Positions 26,873-36,077 of a stretch of 64,000 nucleotides of DNA are shown here, one piece after another. Below the pieces are notes generated by a model, which was not told the DNA's origin, searched no databases, and was given only the letters and a program-made list of their open reading frames with translations. The position numbers and the translations under genes were made by a program. Origin of the DNA: Nocardiopsis quinghaiensis (GTDB lineage: Bacteria; Actinomycetota; Actinomycetes; Streptosporangiales; Streptosporangiaceae); assembly GCF_008638365.1 (NCBI RefSeq), contig NZ_ML703338.1:124001-188000 (forward strand). Direction: 5' to 3'. The stretch's first letter is position 1, and each line of letters begins with the position of its first letter.

Positions 26873-27319
26873 ATGGTTACCGGTGCCCTATCCCGCCCTG
26901 CCCGGCACACCACCGCGCTGTTCACCAGCGTGGTACTGCTCGTCATACTGTCCTTCCCCGTCGCCTCCGGTGTCGGGCAGCCGGCCTCACCGCCCCTGCC
27001 GCCGCACGGTCTGCTCAGTGCCCCCGAGCACGCGCCGGACCAGGCGGCCGGGCAGGACAGGGCGACCCCGCGCGAGCGCGCGGACCTGGCCGAGAAACCG
27101 ATGGTGACCGTCGGGCCGCCCGCCTCCACCTGCGACCAACGTTCGGTGCTGCGCGACCTCCCGGACGCGGTGCCCGACTGCGCGCTGCGTCTGGCGGTGT
27201 GGGACCAGCCCTGGTGGCCGCTGTCGCCCCCGGTCCTCGACCCCGTTCCCGAACAGGCCGCCCACGGGGAGCTGCCACCGACGAGGGCTCCCCCTCTCAC
27301 CGCGGACACCACCGTCTGA
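26873..27319 (+). CDS. Hypothetical secreted or membrane-anchored protein
   Basis: This 148-residue protein has a hydrophobic N-terminal segment (about residues 14-33, FTSVVLLVILSFPVASGV) that could be a signal peptide or anchor. A Pro-rich outer part with one Cys pair (STCDQRS and PDCALR) follows. It ends 71 bp upstream of secDF. No family is recognised. The ATG at 26873 is chosen because the frame upstream has no hydrophobic start or domain. Confidence 0.55.
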   Translation: MVTGALSRPARHTTALFTSVVLLVILSFPVASGVGQPASPPLPPHGLLSAPEHAPDQAAGQDRATPRERADLAEKPMVTVGPPASTCDQRSVLRDLPDAVPDCALRLAVWDQPWWPLSPPVLDPVPEQAAHGELPPTRAPPLTADTTV

Positions 27320-27390
27320 CCACCCCGGACGCGCGCCCCGATCTGGCACGCGTCCGGACTTCCGTATTCGCAGTGAGAGGTACCGACCCC

Positions 27391-30048
27391 TTGTCCAGTC
27401 AAACGGGAGCCGCAGGGCGCTGGATACGCGCGCTCATCTCCCTTCTCGTCATCCTCGTCGCCTTCGGCGCGGCGTGGTTCATCCCGCCGCGCCTGGGGCT
27501 CGACCTCAGCGGCGGCACACAGATCGTCCTGGAGACCCAGGACGGCCCCGACGGCACACCGGCCAGCTCCGAGAACACCGACAAGGTCGTCGAGGTGCTG
27601 CGCCAGCGCATCGACAGCCTCGGTGTGGCCGAGGCGACCATGTCGCGCTCGGGCGAGAACCGGATCATCGTCGAACTGCCCGGCGTGCAGGACCCGGCGG
27701 AGGCCGCGAAGATCGTCGGCCAGACCGCCCAGCTGTCCTTCCACTCGGTGCTGGGCGTCGGCCAGGAGGGCGGCCAGGGCGTGCAGGCCCCGCCGACCGG
27801 GGACTCCGCCAACGCCCCGGAGGCCACCGCCGACGAGGCCCGGCCCCCGGCCGACACCGAGGGCGGTGGCGAGGCCGCGCCCGAGGGCGGTGAGGGCGGC
27901 GGCCAGGAGATGTCGCCCGAGCAGATGGAAGAGCTCATGAGCGGCATGGACGGCCAGCAGCAGGCTCCCGCCGGCCCCTCCGCCGAGAACCCCGAAGACG
28001 TCGTGATGACCCTTCCGGACTCGGAGGGAACCAACCTCCAGCTCGGTGAGTCCGTCATCCAGGGCGACCAGGTGTCCAGCGCCGACGCGACGCTGGACAA
28101 CGTCAACCGGGCGCAGTGGACGGTCAACGTCAACTTCCGGGGCGAGGGCACCGAGCAGTGGACCCAGCTGACCGCCGACGCCGCCTGCTACCCGCAGGGC
28201 GACCCGCGCCGCCGGGTGGCGATCGTGCTGGACGAGCAGATCATCTCCGCCCCGGAGGTGAACCCGGAGTTCGCCTGTGACGTGGGCATGCCGGGCGGCT
28301 CCACCACCATCACCAGCCCCAGCTTCACCAGCGAGTCCGCGAGCGAGCTGGCCGTGCTGATCGAGGGCGGTTCGCTGCCGCTGCCGGTCACCGAGGTCCA
28401 GCGCCAGACGGTCGGCCCGACCCTCGGTGCCGCCGCGATCCAGGCCAGCGCCATCGCCGCCGTCCTGGGTCTGGCGTTCACCGCGCTGTACATCACCCTG
28501 GTCTACCGCCTGGTCGGCTTCCTGGCCTCGATGGCGCTGGCGTTCTACACGCTGATCGCCTACGGAGCCCTGGTCGCCATCAGCGCCACGCTGACCCTGC
28601 CGGGTCTGGCGGGTTTCGTGCTGGCGATCGGTATGGCCATCGACGCCAACGTGCTGATCTTCGAACGCGCACGCGAGGAGTACCAGCGCCAGACGAAGAC
28701 CTACGAGGCGAACAAGTCCGCGGGTATGCGGGACGCCACCGAGGACGAGGCCGCCAAGACCGGGTCCAGGGCACTCGCCCGGCGCCGTCGCCGGGCCATC
28801 CCGCCGAGCCTGGAGAAGGCGTTCGTCGAGGGCTCCCGCAAGGCGTGGAGCGCGGTCATCGACACCAACATCACCACGCTCATCGCCGCGGCCCTGCTGT
28901 TCATCTTCGCCTCGGGCACGGTCCAGGGCTTCGGTGTGACCCTGAGCATCGGTACCCTCGTCTCGATGTTCTCCGCGCTGGTCATCGCGCGCGTGTTCGT
29001 CGAGTGGGCGGTGCGCCGGGCGGTCGTCCGCAACCACCCGGGGATCAGCGGTCTGAACAGGATCGGCCGGGTCCGCAGCTGGCTGGTCGAGAAGAACCCC
29101 GACCTGATGAAGCACCGCAGCAAGGGCCTGGCCGTGGCGGGACTGATCGTGGCGGCCGCGATCGCCGCACCGCTGATCCGCGACACCAACCTGGGCGTGG
29201 AGTTCACCGGCGGTCGCGTGATGGAGTACGAGATCACCGGCGACGAGGACATCTCGGTGAACGAGGCCCGCGAGATCATCTCGGGACTCGACTTCCCGGG
29301 TTCGGACACCGCCGTGGTGCAGGAGTCCAGTGACAGCGACATCGCTGTGCGCACCGGCGACATCTCCGACACCGACGCCGCCGAGATCGCCGACGCCCTG
29401 ACCGAGGAGACCGGCGGCGTGGAACGGATCAGCGACGAGCTGATCGGTCCGAGCATGGGCGACGAACTGCGCAACCGCGCACTGATCGCCCTGGGCGCTG
29501 CACTCGCGTTGCAGCTGGTCTACCTGGCCTGGCGCTTCCGCTGGTCGTTCGGCGTCTCCACCATGCTGTCGCTGGCGTTCAACCTGGCCCTGGTGATCGG
29601 TCTGTTCATCTGGTGGGGCAAGCCGATCGACGGCGTGTTCCTCGCAGCGCTGCTGAGTGTCATCGGCTTCACGGTCAACGACACGGTGGTGGTGTTCGAC
29701 CGGGTGCGCGACGAGTGGGCCAGGGACGAGAAGTCGACGTTCCCGGCGATCGCCAACCGCGCGGTGCTCAACACCCTGCCGCGTACCGTCAACACCTCGG
29801 TCGGCGCGCTGATCATCCTGGGCTTCCTCACCTTCCTCGGTGGGTCCTCGCTCCAGGACTTCTCCATCGCCATGCTGGTCGGTCTGAGCACGGGTGTGCT
29901 CTCCACGGTGTTCGTCGCCGTACCGCTGGCCATCTGGCTGCAGAGGTGGGACAAGACCGATCCGCCGCACGTGGTCAAGGAGCGCAAGGCCAAGCAGAAG
30001 GTGGCCGCCAAGGCCGCCCGCGAGGCCGACGACGGCGCGGTCGTGTAG
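27391..30048 (+). CDS. secDF: SecDF fused protein-export subunit
   Basis: This protein of about 885 residues carries SecD and SecF on one chain. The SecD half has PRLGLDLSGGTQIVL, a P1 domain with an inserted Gly/Pro/Glu/Gln-rich stretch of about 80 residues, and AIGMAIDANVLIFERAREE. The SecF half has NLGVEFTGGRVMEYEI and TVNDTVVVFDRVRDE. It uses the proton gradient to complete SecYEG export. TTG 27391 is preferred because GAGAGG lies 10 nt upstream; an in-frame GTG at 27373 lacks one. Most actinobacteria have separate secD and secF. Confidence 0.93.
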   Translation: MSSQTGAAGRWIRALISLLVILVAFGAAWFIPPRLGLDLSGGTQIVLETQDGPDGTPASSENTDKVVEVLRQRIDSLGVAEATMSRSGENRIIVELPGVQDPAEAAKIVGQTAQLSFHSVLGVGQEGGQGVQAPPTGDSANAPEATADEARPPADTEGGGEAAPEGGEGGGQEMSPEQMEELMSGMDGQQQAPAGPSAENPEDVVMTLPDSEGTNLQLGESVIQGDQVSSADATLDNVNRAQWTVNVNFRGEGTEQWTQLTADAACYPQGDPRRRVAIVLDEQIISAPEVNPEFACDVGMPGGSTTITSPSFTSESASELAVLIEGGSLPLPVTEVQRQTVGPTLGAAAIQASAIAAVLGLAFTALYITLVYRLVGFLASMALAFYTLIAYGALVAISATLTLPGLAGFVLAIGMAIDANVLIFERAREEYQRQTKTYEANKSAGMRDATEDEAAKTGSRALARRRRRAIPPSLEKAFVEGSRKAWSAVIDTNITTLIAAALLFIFASGTVQGFGVTLSIGTLVSMFSALVIARVFVEWAVRRAVVRNHPGISGLNRIGRVRSWLVEKNPDLMKHRSKGLAVAGLIVAAAIAAPLIRDTNLGVEFTGGRVMEYEITGDEDISVNEAREIISGLDFPGSDTAVVQESSDSDIAVRTGDISDTDAAEIADALTEETGGVERISDELIGPSMGDELRNRALIALGAALALQLVYLAWRFRWSFGVSTMLSLAFNLALVIGLFIWWGKPIDGVFLAALLSVIGFTVNDTVVVFDRVRDEWARDEKSTFPAIANRAVLNTLPRTVNTSVGALIILGFLTFLGGSSLQDFSIAMLVGLSTGVLSTVFVAVPLAIWLQRWDKTDPPHVVKERKAKQKVAAKAAREADDGAVV

Positions 30049-30069
30049 CGATCGCACCCGCTCCGGCAC

Positions 30070-30100
30070 GGGGCCCCGGGACGTACGCGCCCGGGGCCCC
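30070..30100. terminator. Terminator after secDF
   Basis: Perfect 11-bp stem GGGGCCCCGGG (30070-30080) with CCCGGGGCCCC (30090-30100), and a 9-nt loop. It sits 21 bp after the secDF stop and before the convergent AIM24 gene. No T-tract. Confidence 0.65.
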
Positions 30101-30163
30101 GCCCGCGTCCGGGGCCGGACCGGCTCACACGCGTGGACCGGTCCGGCGCCGGGATCGGGCGGG

Positions 30164-30826
30164 TCAGCCCGCCTGGGCGGGCGCCGGGGCGCCCTCGGAT
30201 GCCTGCACCAGGACGAAGCCCTGCCCCTCGAAGGCGAGCTGGAACGCCTCGCCGCTGCCCCTGCCGATGAGCGCTCCGGCCTTCAACGTGCGACGCACAC
30301 CCGCGCGCAGCGAGGTGGACCAGGCGACCGCGGCGTCGGTGTCCACGAAGGTCGGCTGGTCGACGTCGAGCAGCACGGGGGAACCGTGGCAGGCGATGGC
30401 CACCCTGCCGCGCCCGCCGAAGACCGTGTTGAAGAGGCCGCCGGTCACCATGCCCGCGCCCTCGACCCTGCGGATGTCCCAGTCCAGCCCGGACTCGAAG
30501 GCGAGCACGTTGGTGCCGTTGACCGTGAGCTGCTCGTCCTCCAGGTCGACCAGGTGGACGTCCCAGGCGTCGCGGGCCAGGAACACGTCACCTTGCCCGG
30601 ACACCCTCATCAGGGGCAGCCCCTCGCCGGTGAAGGCCTTCTTGAAGAACTTGCCGACGCTGCCGGACCCCTCGTAGGAGAAGTCGATCCGCCCCTGGTA
30701 GGCGACCATGGAGCCCTGACGGGCGAGGAACTCGCCGTTGAGGCCCACCCGGAGCATCTTGTGGTTCTGCAGGTGCATCCCCGGCCGGCCGGTCTCCTGG
30801 GCCTGCTGGAAGAGCTGACTTCTCAT
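30164..30826 (-). CDS. AIM24-family protein
   Basis: This 220-residue all-beta protein has the family repeats: LNGEFLARQGSMVAYQG near the start, GQGDVFLARDAWDVHLVDL in the middle and a C-terminal segment with GRGSGEAF. Start ATG 30826 (MRSQLFQQAQ) has GAGGA upstream; an in-frame ATG 33 bp earlier is possible. The molecular function of bacterial AIM24 proteins is unclear. Confidence 0.85.
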   Translation of the reverse strand: MRSQLFQQAQETGRPGMHLQNHKMLRVGLNGEFLARQGSMVAYQGRIDFSYEGSGSVGKFFKKAFTGEGLPLMRVSGQGDVFLARDAWDVHLVDLEDEQLTVNGTNVLAFESGLDWDIRRVEGAGMVTGGLFNTVFGGRGRVAIACHGSPVLLDVDQPTFVDTDAAVAWSTSLRAGVRRTLKAGALIGRGSGEAFQLAFEGQGFVLVQASEGAPAPAQAG

Positions 30827-30972
30827 GGAGCGATCCTCATCGATGGGCGACCCGTTCACCTGGTCAGACGCACCGCGCCGGGAAAGGTTCCGGTTCCGGA
30901 CCCACCGGTTCCGGACCCTCCGGCTCTCCCGCGCGGTGGTCCACGCCCCTCCCGGCGCACCGGCCTGGGCCC

Positions 30973-31899
30973 TCAGCCGGCCCGGTCGGCGGACACGATG
31001 CCGTGCACCAGGTCGTAGATCCGGCGTTTGGGAACGCCGGTCCCCTTGGCCACACGGACGATCGCCTCCTTGCGGCGCACGCCCTCCTCCTCCAGTTCGG
31101 AGACCGCGGCCAGCAGGTCGGCGTCACCGGTCTCCTCCGGGCGCTGGCGGGCGCCCTCCACGACGACGGAGATCTCGCCCCGCACGCCCTCCGCGGCCCA
31201 TTCCGCCAGCTCTCCGAGGCCGCCCCGGCGTACCTCCTCATAGGTCTTGGTCAGCTCTCGGCACACGGCGGCGCGCCGATCGGCGCCGAAGGCCACGGCC
31301 ATCGCCCGCAGGGTGGCCGCGACGCGGTGCGGGCTCTCGAAGAACACCATCGTGCGGCGCTCGGCCGCCAGGTCGGCCAGGTAGCCGGACAGGCCCTTGC
31401 GCGGCGGGAAGCCCTCGAAGCAGAAACGGTCGGTCGGCAGCCCCGAGACCACGAGTGCGGTGGTCACGGCGGACGGGCCGGGGATCGCGGTCACCGGGAT
31501 GCCCTCCTCGCCGCACGCGGCGGCCAGCCGGTATCCCGGATCGGACACCCCCGGCATCCCGGCGTCGGTGACGACCAGGACGTCGCGTCCGCCGCGCAGG
31601 TCGGTGAGCAGCTCGTCGGTGCGGCGGCTCTCGTTGGCGTCGTAGTAGGACACCACACGGGCGCCCTCGGCCCCGCCCAGGCGCACGTTCGCGCGGGAGG
31701 CGAACTGGCGTAGCCTGCGGGTGTCCTCGGCGGCGATGACGCGTGCGCCCTCCAACGCGCGCAGCAGTCTGGGCGGCGCGTCCTCCAGGTTCCCGATGGG
31801 CACACCGGCGAGCGTCAGGGTCCCTGTCTCCCTCGCCCCAGCTCCACCCTCAACCACTGTGATCCCCGTCCTGTCGCGCGCTACGGTTGGCTCTGTCAC
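30973..31899 (-). CDS. rsmI: 16S rRNA (cytidine-2'-O)-methyltransferase RsmI
   Basis: This protein of about 308 residues methylates C1402 of 16S rRNA. It has the tetrapyrrole-methylase-like fold with LTLAGVPIGNLEDAPPR, AAEDTRRLRQF, VVTDAGMPGVSDPGYRLA and GFPPRKG, all RsmI signatures. GTG 31899 (VTEPTVARDR) is chosen; an extension upstream to 31989 would run into the structured element. It is divergent from pmt, a common pairing in actinobacteria. Confidence 0.93.
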   Translation of the reverse strand: MTEPTVARDRTGITVVEGGAGARETGTLTLAGVPIGNLEDAPPRLLRALEGARVIAAEDTRRLRQFASRANVRLGGAEGARVVSYYDANESRRTDELLTDLRGGRDVLVVTDAGMPGVSDPGYRLAAACGEEGIPVTAIPGPSAVTTALVVSGLPTDRFCFEGFPPRKGLSGYLADLAAERRTMVFFESPHRVAATLRAMAVAFGADRRAAVCRELTKTYEEVRRGGLGELAEWAAEGVRGEISVVVEGARQRPEETGDADLLAAVSELEEEGVRRKEAIVRVAKGTGVPKRRIYDLVHGIVSADRAG

Positions 31900-31969
31900 G
31901 CCGCCCGAAACCTGGTTTCGTGGTCCGTCCGCAAAGGACGGCCATCTCCGACCCCAACCTACGAGCCGA

Positions 31970-32428
31970 GGTAACGGGTTCCCCTCCAAGGGAGGGGCTT
32001 ACAGCCCTCGCGGTTGGAAGCCCGCCGTTACCAGCACCAGCCAACACCAGGGAGGTGACCCGTTGGCTACGTTCCACACAGGTGAGAAGACCCACCGGGC
32101 CGTGCTTCCTCAGCGGTCCGCCCCGGAGCCCGCGTCAGCGGGCCACCCGGGGGACAGGGACGGAACGGGACGCGGAGGCCGCCTGAGCGTGGCACCCGGT
32201 GTGGAACACGTGCGAGGGGAGATGCCCGAAGCCACCACCGCGGCCGTCTCCACGGTCCTGGTCGCCGGATGCGGCGGCGGCAGCCACACCCCGCAGGCTC
32301 CGCACGGCCCCGCCAAGACCTCGTGGAAGAACCTGCGCCTGCTCCGACGGGCGAACGGTTACGCCTACACCACACAGAAGGAGGCACGGGTTTCCTCCCC
32401 CGTCTGAAGGCGGGAGTATCCACCCCAT
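31970..32428 (+). mobile_element. Probable IS200/IS605-type (TnpB-associated) remnant
   Basis: At the left, GGTAACGG (31970-31977) pairs with CCGTTACC (32025-32032) and encloses the hairpin CCCCTCC-AAG-GGAGGGG (31981-31997). A second hairpin, AGCCAAC/GTTGGCT (32039-32045, 32062-32068), holds GGGAGGTGA in its loop. An open frame runs to a TGA at 32407, directly followed by a hairpin ending in GGCGGGAGTATCCACC, typical of right ends of TnpB-carrying elements. The reading is from memory of similar Streptomyces DNA. No TnpB catalytic motif is present, so this is a remnant or a non-autonomous copy. Confidence 0.4.
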
Positions 32429-32435
32429 ACACCAG

Positions 32436-34073
32436 ATGACCACCACCGCACACTCCTCCGAGGCCGAGCCCTCGCCCCCGCCGCGGTCGGCGCCGATCCG
32501 CGCCCGCCTCCTGCCCGTCGACCCGGCCCCGCGCTGGCTGGGCTGGCTGGGCGCCGTCCTCGTCGCGTTGTTCGCCGGAGCCCTGAGGTTCGTCAACCTC
32601 GGCCAGCCCGCCCGCATCTACTTCGACGAGACCTACTACGCCAAGGACGCCTACGGGCTCCAGGAGTTCGGCTACGAGCACGAGACCGTGGAGGAGCCGG
32701 TCGGGGCCGACGACCTGCTCGCCCAGGGCCACCAGGACATCTTCACCGGCGCGGGCGACTTCGTCGTGCACCCGCCGGTCGGCAAGTGGATGATCGCTTT
32801 GGGCGACTGGCTGTGGTCGCTCCTGCCGTTCGGCACGTCCATGACCCCGGAGGCCTGGCGGTTCGCCTCGGTCCTGGCCGGGGTGGTCTCGGTCCTCATC
32901 CTGGTGCGGCTGGCCACCCGGATGACCCGCTCGGTGCTGCTGGGATGCACGGCCGGGCTGATCCTGGCGCTGGACGGCCTGCACTTCACGCTGAGCCGTA
33001 TCGCCATGGTGGACATCTTCCTCACCCTCTGGATCCTGGCCGGCTTCACGTGCCTGGTGATCGACCGGGACGGAACCAGGGAGCGACTGGCCCGCCTGGC
33101 GGAGGCGGGGACGGACCTGGTCTCGGTGGGCTGGTTGGGGATGCGCTGGTGGCGTCTGGCGGCCGGGCTGTGCTTCGGCCTCGCGGTCGGCACCAAGTGG
33201 TCGGCCCTGTTCTTCGTCGCGGCCTTCGGCCTGCTCACGGTGGCGTGGGACTACGGAGCCCGCAGCAGTGTGGGCCAGCAGCGCCCGTTCTGGCGGTGGT
33301 TGGGGATCGACGCCGTTCCGGCGTTCGTGCAGACCGTGGTGGTCGCGGGGGCCGTCTACCTGGTCTCGTGGTCGGGATGGCTGTTCACCCGCGGCGGCTA
33401 CAACCGCGACCAGGCGGACGGCATGGCGCCCGACTGGCTGCCCGGACTCCTGGGTGCGCCCCTGGAGGCGCTGTGGAGCCTGGTGGACTACCACCGCCGG
33501 ATGATGGCCTTCCACACCGACCTGACCAGCGACCACGCCTACATCTCCGCTCCGTGGGAGTGGCTGGTCATGCGCACCCCGGTGATGTTCCACTACAACG
33601 GCCAGGCCGTCGGGTGCGACACCGGCGACTGCGTCACCTCGGTGGTCTCCATCGGCACGCCGGTCATCTGGTGGGGCGGCCTGCTCGCCCTGACGGTGGT
33701 GTTCGGCTGGTGGGTGACCTTCCGCGACTGGCGCGCGGGCGCCGTACTGCTGGCCGTGGCGGCGGGGTGGCTGCCGTGGTTCGCCTACCCGGACCGCCCC
33801 ATGTTCCTGTTCTACGCGCTCCCGGTGCTGCCGTTCCTGATCCTGGCGATCGTGCTGGCGCTGGGCCTGGTGCTGGGGGCCGGTGAGGGGAGTCCGCGTT
33901 TCGCCCCCTACCTGAGGGCGGTGGGCGGCATCGTCTACGGCGTGGTCCTGCTACTGATCGTGGCCTGCTTCGCGTACTTCTACCCGGTGCTGTCGGCGTA
34001 CCCGATCGACGAGGCGGTGTGGCGCGAGCGTCTGTGGTTCGACGTGTGGATCTACGGCAGCGGCGGTTCCTGA
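32436..34073 (+). CDS. pmt: Protein O-mannosyltransferase (GT39, Pmt)
   Basis: This 545-residue polytopic membrane glycosyltransferase has the catalytic Asp-Glu pair in the first extracellular loop (YFDETYYAKDAYG near residue 70). About ten or eleven transmembrane helices follow, with the polar C-terminal region typical of GT39. It transfers mannose from polyprenyl phosphate to secreted proteins during Sec export. Spacing from the likely ribosome-binding site (GGGAG) to the ATG at 32436 is long, and the IS-like remnant ends right before it, so the original promoter may have been altered. Confidence 0.9.
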   Translation: MTTTAHSSEAEPSPPPRSAPIRARLLPVDPAPRWLGWLGAVLVALFAGALRFVNLGQPARIYFDETYYAKDAYGLQEFGYEHETVEEPVGADDLLAQGHQDIFTGAGDFVVHPPVGKWMIALGDWLWSLLPFGTSMTPEAWRFASVLAGVVSVLILVRLATRMTRSVLLGCTAGLILALDGLHFTLSRIAMVDIFLTLWILAGFTCLVIDRDGTRERLARLAEAGTDLVSVGWLGMRWWRLAAGLCFGLAVGTKWSALFFVAAFGLLTVAWDYGARSSVGQQRPFWRWLGIDAVPAFVQTVVVAGAVYLVSWSGWLFTRGGYNRDQADGMAPDWLPGLLGAPLEALWSLVDYHRRMMAFHTDLTSDHAYISAPWEWLVMRTPVMFHYNGQAVGCDTGDCVTSVVSIGTPVIWWGGLLALTVVFGWWVTFRDWRAGAVLLAVAAGWLPWFAYPDRPMFLFYALPVLPFLILAIVLALGLVLGAGEGSPRFAPYLRAVGGIVYGVVLLLIVACFAYFYPVLSAYPIDEAVWRERLWFDVWIYGSGGS

Positions 34074-34379
34074 GCACTTCACCGGTAACCCGCATTCCAC
34101 CGAACTCCATTAGTGGTCCGGCGGGCGGAAATCAACAGTTCTGAGTAGCCGAAACAGGACACGGGAAGAGGACGATTCCCGTGTGGGGACTCTCGGCACG
34201 GCGCCACCCTCCCTGGTACTGTCAGCAACTGGTTGCTGTTGTAGTTTCCATGGATGCCCAAGGCGCCTCGCGGAACTTCACGTGGGCGCTCGTCGATACG
34301 GGGATTACCCGCCGGTCCGGCGCCCGGCGACCCGGGGCCAGCAGGGTGCGGCCCCGCAGTAGTCCCTAAGGGAGAGCAC
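34074..34379. other. 306-bp gap with a palindrome, probable csp leader
   Basis: No gene is convincing. CAGCAAC-TG-GTTGCTG (34223-34238) is a perfect 7-bp inverted repeat and possible operator. The rest is probably promoter and long 5' leader of the cold-shock gene, as in many csp genes. GGGAGAG lies just before the csp start. Confidence 0.45.
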
Positions 34380-34583
34380 ATGGCTCAGGGCACCGTGAAG
34401 TGGTTCAACTCTGAAAAGGGTTTCGGGTTCATCGCCGTCGAGGGCGGTCAGCCCGACGTGTTCGTTCACTACTCGGCGATCGCGGGCACCGGCTTCCGGA
34501 ACCTGGAAGAGGATCAGAAGGTCGAGTTCGACATCATCCAGGGCCCCAAGGGCCCGCAGGCGGCGGATGTCAGAGCGGTCTGA
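34380..34583 (+). CDS. Cold-shock protein
   Basis: This 67-residue CSD protein begins [18 protein letters not shown] and contains RNP1 (KGFGFI) and RNP2 (DVFVHYSAI). It binds single-stranded RNA and DNA. Length and sequence match the small actinobacterial CspA/CspB-type proteins. It is monocistronic. A 9+9 palindrome (TGCCGGACG-T-CGTCCGGCA, 34618-34636) downstream may end transcription. Confidence 0.95.
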   Translation: MAQGTVKWFNSEKGFGFIAVEGGQPDVFVHYSAIAGTGFRNLEEDQKVEFDIIQGPKGPQAADVRAV

Positions 34584-34617
34584 GCGGTCTGAACGCGTTT
34601 CTTCCGCGGCTCGCGGG

Positions 34618-34636
34618 TGCCGGACGTCGTCCGGCA
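34618..34636. terminator. Palindrome after the cold-shock gene
   Basis: Perfect 9-bp inverted repeat around a single T, 35 bp after the csp stop. No T-tract follows. The remaining DNA to 34920 holds no gene and leads to tatB. Confidence 0.4.
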
Positions 34637-34920
34637 TCACCACCCGCGACCACGATCCTTTCCTTGTCAGTACGCCCGAGCAGCCGGAATCGGGTTCGAT
34701 AAACCACGACCGGGGCCCGGACCCGGGGCACCGCCCGGCGGCCCCGTGATCCGGACACCGGCCAGGCGTCCGGGCCAGGACGCCGTTCTCCCGGCCCTTC
34801 GCTCTCCGAGCGGAGGGCCGGTCCTCGTCCGGCACCCGGACCAACAGGGGCAGGGTTACCCAACCTCTCCGATACCGGCTAACCTGAAACCGGTCGGTAC
34901 ACCGAGGGACGAGGGCGCGC

Positions 34921-35229
34921 ATGTTCAACATCAGCGGAGGAGAGTTCGTCCTCCTCCTCCTGTTCGCGCTGCTGATCTTCGGCCCCGACCAGCTGCCCAA
35001 GGCCGCCCAGCAGGTCGGCCGGGTGCTGCGCCAGCTGCGGACCATGGCCAACTCCGCCTCCAACGACCTCAAGGAGGGGCTGGGCCCGGAGTTCAAGGAC
35101 TTCGACGTGCAGGACCTCCATCCCAAGCGCTTCGTGCAGAAGCACTTCTGGGAGGACGAGGAGACGGAGAAGAAGCCCGTGGCCAGGCTCAACGGCAAGC
35201 GTCCGCCCTTCGACAGCGAGGCCACCTGA
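34921..35229 (+). CDS. tatB: Sec-independent protein translocase TatB
   Basis: This 102-residue protein has a single N-terminal transmembrane helix (GEFVLLLLFALLIFGPDQLP) ending in the FGP motif. An amphipathic helix (AAQQVGRVLRQLRTMA) and a charged tail follow. TatB rather than TatA is suggested by the length and the tail. It forms the Tat receptor complex with TatC, which is not in the window. Confidence 0.88.
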   Translation: MFNISGGEFVLLLLFALLIFGPDQLPKAAQQVGRVLRQLRTMANSASNDLKEGLGPEFKDFDVQDLHPKRFVQKHFWEDEETEKKPVARLNGKRPPFDSEAT

Positions 35230-35304
35230 CCCTCCCCCGAGGCTTCCGCGCGCGCCGCCCGGGCCGCGCGCTCCTCCGGGGAGAACACCCTCCGGCCGTG
35301 CCGC

Positions 35305-35862
35305 TCAGCCCAGGAGCATGAGCACCAGAAGACCGAAGCCCAGCAGGATCACCGAGCCCAGGATGATCGTCGGGGAGCCGACCGCCAGGATCAGCCCCTC
35401 CACGGCCAGCGCGCCGCCGAAGGCCCCGACCAGCCAGGGCCAGCGCGGTCCCGGTTCCCAGCCGTGGCGGCGCTCCCGTCCGAGGGTGACCAGGAAAGCG
35501 GCCCCGGTGGCCAGCCAGAACGCCAGGTGGGCGAGCGCGCGGGTCTCCGGCTCGACGTAGTCGGCCATCCCGCCGACCACCATCACGTAGGTCAGCGTCC
35601 CCGTGACCAGCCTCCAGTGCCCGCGGCCCCGGTGGGCGGGGATGACCTTGCGCCGGGCCGGTGTGGTGCGGCGGAAGCGCTCGGCCGCGACCGGCGGCTC
35701 GTTCTCCTCCACCGGTTCGACCGTGGTCTCCGACAGCTGCCGGGGAGGGGGCTCGGGTGGCGGTGGTTCGTATCCTCCGGCCGGCGCGGGCTCCGCCGGG
35801 GACGGGTGGGCGGGCTCCTCGGAGGGCTGGTACCCACCGGGGTGCCGGGGGGAGTCGGACAC
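35305..35862 (-). CDS. Hypothetical membrane protein with proline-rich N-terminus
   Basis: This 185-residue protein has about 75 residues of cytoplasmic Pro/Glu-rich sequence, then four hydrophobic segments (about 83-100, 108-125, 140-158 and 162-185). No family is recognised. It is the first annotated gene downstream (minus strand) of the short leader-like frame and hairpins at 36.0-36.1 kb, 216 bp away. Confidence 0.65.
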   Translation of the reverse strand: MSDSPRHPGGYQPSEEPAHPSPAEPAPAGGYEPPPPEPPPRQLSETTVEPVEENEPPVAAERFRRTTPARRKVIPAHRGRGHWRLVTGTLTYVMVVGGMADYVEPETRALAHLAFWLATGAAFLVTLGRERRHGWEPGPRWPWLVGAFGGALAVEGLILAVGSPTIILGSVILLGFGLLVLMLLG

Positions 35863-36006
35863 GGCTGATCCGCCCCTTCACGGTCGCGCGGTCCGGCCCT
35901 GGCCGGACCGGGGGTCATCGTCCGGATCCCTACCCGGTGGCGTCCACGGTCAAATCCCCGTTCGCCGGTTCCCCGGCCCCGGGGAGGGGACGCGGAGAAG
36001 GGAGAG

Positions 36007-36071
36007 GGCCCGACCAGGTCGGCGTGAACTGGTCAGGCCCGGTGCCGAGGGCTCGTCGGAGCCCTTCGGCA
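36007..36071 (-). promoter_or_regulatory. Candidate attenuator hairpins after a leader peptide
   Basis: Two stem-loops follow the 16-codon frame on the minus strand. The first pairs 36043-36054 with 36059-36071 (12 bp, one bulge). The second pairs 36007-36017 with 36029-36039 (10 of 11 pairs) and is followed on the minus strand by a C/T-rich run. Their place directly after a frame ending in W-S-W-Y resembles ribosome-controlled attenuation. The T-tract is poor. Confidence 0.4.
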
Positions 36072-36077
36072 GGCTGG

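Noticed and set aside
26602-30069. An 1155-codon open frame antisense to secDF
   Set aside because: Low-complexity product rich in His, Gln, Asp and Arg, mirroring the secDF codons. No domain and no start signal.
34249-34371. Small frame upstream of the cold-shock gene ([14 protein letters not shown]...)
   Set aside because: No ribosome-binding site, weak coding bias and overlap with the probable csp leader.
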